Shown here: positions 62,795-64,000 of the stretch, one piece after another | Layout: every line of letters begins with the position of its first letter | Numbering within the stretch: position 1 is the stretch's first letter | Assembly: GCA_963840095.1 (NCBI GenBank) | Contig: CAWIXN010000005.1 | Coordinates: 806,001 to 870,000 of the forward strand | Length of the DNA stretch: 64,000 bases | Direction: 5' to 3' | Origin: DATBGO01 sp963840095 | Lineage (GTDB): Bacteria > Actinomycetota > Actinomycetes > Streptosporangiales > Streptosporangiaceae | Program-made: the position numbers and the translations under genes | Notes under the pieces: generated by a model | What the model was told of the DNA's origin: nothing | The model's input: only the letters and a program-made list of their open reading frames with translations | Databases searched by the model: none

Positions 62795-63550
62795 TCAGTC
62801 CCAGCGACCGGAGCCGGCGAGCAGGATAGCGGCGGCGACTGAGCCCGCCGTTGACGTCCGCAGGATCGTCGGACCGAGCCGGGCGGCAACCGCGCCCGCA
62901 TCGGCCAGTCCGGCGGTTTCAGCCGGGCTCAGCCCGCCCTCTGGTCCGACCATCACGACTATCTCCCCCCGGGCAGGCAGCGGCAGCCGCTGCAGCGCCG
63001 TCGGGGCGTCCGGGTCCAGGATGATAGCCAGGCTAGCGGCGCGGACCCGGGCCGCGACCTCGGGCAGCCCGGCTGGTTCGGTCACCTCGGGGAACCGCCG
63101 GCGGCGGGACTGCTTGGCCGCCTCCTGCGCGGCGCGCCGCCACCGCTGCAGGGCCCGCACCGCCCGGTCCGCCCGCCACTGGGCCACGCAGCGGTCGGCC
63201 TGCCAGGGCACGACTACATCCGCCCCGACCTCGGTCATGAGCTCGACCGACAGCTCGGCGCGGTCGCCTTTGGGTATCGCCTGCACGATCACGATCCTCG
63301 GCTCTGGCGCAGGATCGTCATGCCTGGCTTGCACCCTGAGCTCCACAACGCCGGTCGCCACGGCGGTGACCACGCATTCGGCGATGGTTCCCGCGCCGTC
63401 GGACACGTCCGCCCGCTCGCCAGGCGACAGCCGCCGCACGGTAGCGGCGTGCCTGCCCTCCGGGCCCGCGAGCACAATCAAGTCATGGTGCAGCTGCGCG
63501 CTGTCGGCGACGAAAACCGGCGGTCTCAGGGCTGGCCCTCCCAGTGGCAT
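62795..63550 (-). CDS. rsmE: 16S rRNA m3U1498 methyltransferase
   Basis: A 251-residue SPOUT methyltransferase acting on 16S rRNA. ATG 63550 (MPLGGPALRPPVFVADSAQL) is used because the hairpin element upstream would otherwise be coding. The PUA-like N-terminus (HAATVRRLSPGERADVSDGA) and the SPOUT knot MVGPEGGLSPAETAGLADAG, LGPTILRTSTAGSVAAAILL are complete. There is no clear ribosome binding site; the 47-bp element ends only 5 bp upstream. It follows dnaJ on the same strand. Confidence 0.93.
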   Translation of the reverse strand: MPLGGPALRPPVFVADSAQLHHDLIVLAGPEGRHAATVRRLSPGERADVSDGAGTIAECVVTAVATGVVELRVQARHDDPAPEPRIVIVQAIPKGDRAELSVELMTEVGADVVVPWQADRCVAQWRADRAVRALQRWRRAAQEAAKQSRRRRFPEVTEPAGLPEVAARVRAASLAIILDPDAPTALQRLPLPARGEIVVMVGPEGGLSPAETAGLADAGAVAARLGPTILRTSTAGSVAAAILLAGSGRWD

Positions 63551-63555
63551 CAGAT

Positions 63556-63602
63556 GATCTTGACGGCTTTTCAGCGGATATCGCGGGAAAGCCGTCAAGA
63601 TC
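63556..63602. repeat. 47-bp palindromic element, copy C
   Basis: The best-paired copy: arms GATCTTGACGGCTTT and AAAGCCGTCAAGATC are perfectly complementary over 15 bases, with a 17-base loop. It occupies the intergenic gap between dnaJ and rsmE. Confidence 0.9.
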
Positions 63603-63639
63603 ACTGGCCATCATTCACTTAACAGGACCGCTGCCGCGG

Positions 63640-64000
63640 TCAGCGGCCGTTGAACGCGTCGCGCAGCCGGGAGAAGAAGCCCTGCTGGCCCGGGGCGAAC
63701 TTGCCAGGCGGCGACTCCTCGCCACGAAGCCTGGCCAGGTCCCGGAGCAGGTTCTCCTGCTCAGGCTCCAGCTTGGTCGGGGTCTCCACAGTCACGTGGA
63801 TCAGCAGGTCTCCGCGGCCGGCCCCGTTCAGGTGCGCCGAGCCCTGCCCGTAAAGCGGGATGGCCTGGCCGGACTGGGTTCCTGGCCGCAGATCCACGTC
63901 GGCCGGGCCGTCCAGGGTCTGGACCTTCAGCGTCGTCCCGAGCGCCGCGGCCACCATCGGGATCGTCACCGTGCAGTGCAGGTCATCACCCTGACGCTCA
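63640..64000 (-). CDS. dnaJ: Chaperone DnaJ, C-terminal part (5' end beyond window)
   Basis: About 120 codons to the edge. The second beta-domain of DnaJ is recognisable: DLHCTVTIPMVAAALGTTLK, DVDLRPGTQSGQAIPLYGQG and DLLIHVTVETPTKLEPEQEN, ending with GQQGFFSRLRDAFNGR. The J domain and zinc fingers lie beyond the window. The adjacency to rsmE is the typical actinobacterial hrcA-dnaJ-rsmE order. Confidence 0.9.
   Translation of the reverse strand, partial: ERQGDDLHCTVTIPMVAAALGTTLKVQTLDGPADVDLRPGTQSGQAIPLYGQGSAHLNGAGRGDLLIHVTVETPTKLEPEQENLLRDLARLRGEESPPGKFAPGQQGFFSRLRDAFNGR

Overview
This window is high-GC DNA with actinobacterial gene order and GTG-rich starts (dnaJ-rsmE-phoH-ybeY-CorC/HlyC-era-recO-uppS, a class II-type glyS, and dnaG next to a sigma-70 gene). 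It is most likely from a soil actinomycete, perhaps near Streptosporangiales; that placement is inferred from gene content only.

Bases 1-28.5 kb form a metabolic and stress gene island. It begins with the 3'-truncated gene of a LuxR-family LAL regulator. It then holds NDH-2, an atypical glucose-6-phosphate dehydrogenase homologue, cytochrome bd (cydAB), an MFS transporter, a 5'-truncated GMC oxidoreductase, two paralogous HAD hydrolases, a potassium channel, a flavodoxin-like protein, an aquaporin, a SHOCT protein, a methyltransferase, an alkyl sulfatase, glutamate decarboxylase, a PRC-barrel protein and two glycogen or oligosaccharide-degrading enzymes. Most of its transcription units carry the same roughly 19-bp inverted repeat (consensus ATCACCC-N5-GGGTGAT) 30-130 bp upstream of the start codon. 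I see no comparable sites after 29 kb. I read this as one co-regulated island, plausibly for low oxygen, acid or energy stress; the regulator is not proven. Remnants (GMC, DUF1214, a glycosidase fragment, a frameshifted IS66 transposase, a frameshifted lipoprotein) show repeated rearrangement.

From 30.5 kb the sequence looks like core genome. There is a tRNA-Asn whose 3' end faces the island, then a YtxH-like protein, a large hairpin with tandem repeats, a sigma-70 factor, dnaG with an unusual Gly/Gln/Asp-rich linker, a HAD phosphatase, an AbiEi/PD-(D/E)XK gene bracketed by two copies of a 47-bp palindromic element, a ferredoxin-reductase-like flavoprotein, dGTPase and pyruvate phosphate dikinase. 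From 43-48 kb there is a sulfonate/taurine uptake and TauD-type dioxygenase operon (its ATPase gene is frameshifted) headed by a Cys-containing leader peptide. Next come a YCII/ECF sigma pair, an enoyl-CoA hydratase, glyS, and the uppS-recO-era-ybeY-phoH-rsmE-dnaJ cluster, all on the minus strand. That cluster is interrupted by a plus-strand ECF sigma/membrane-protein pair beside an internally deleted HIT gene. The third copy of the 47-bp element lies between dnaJ and rsmE.
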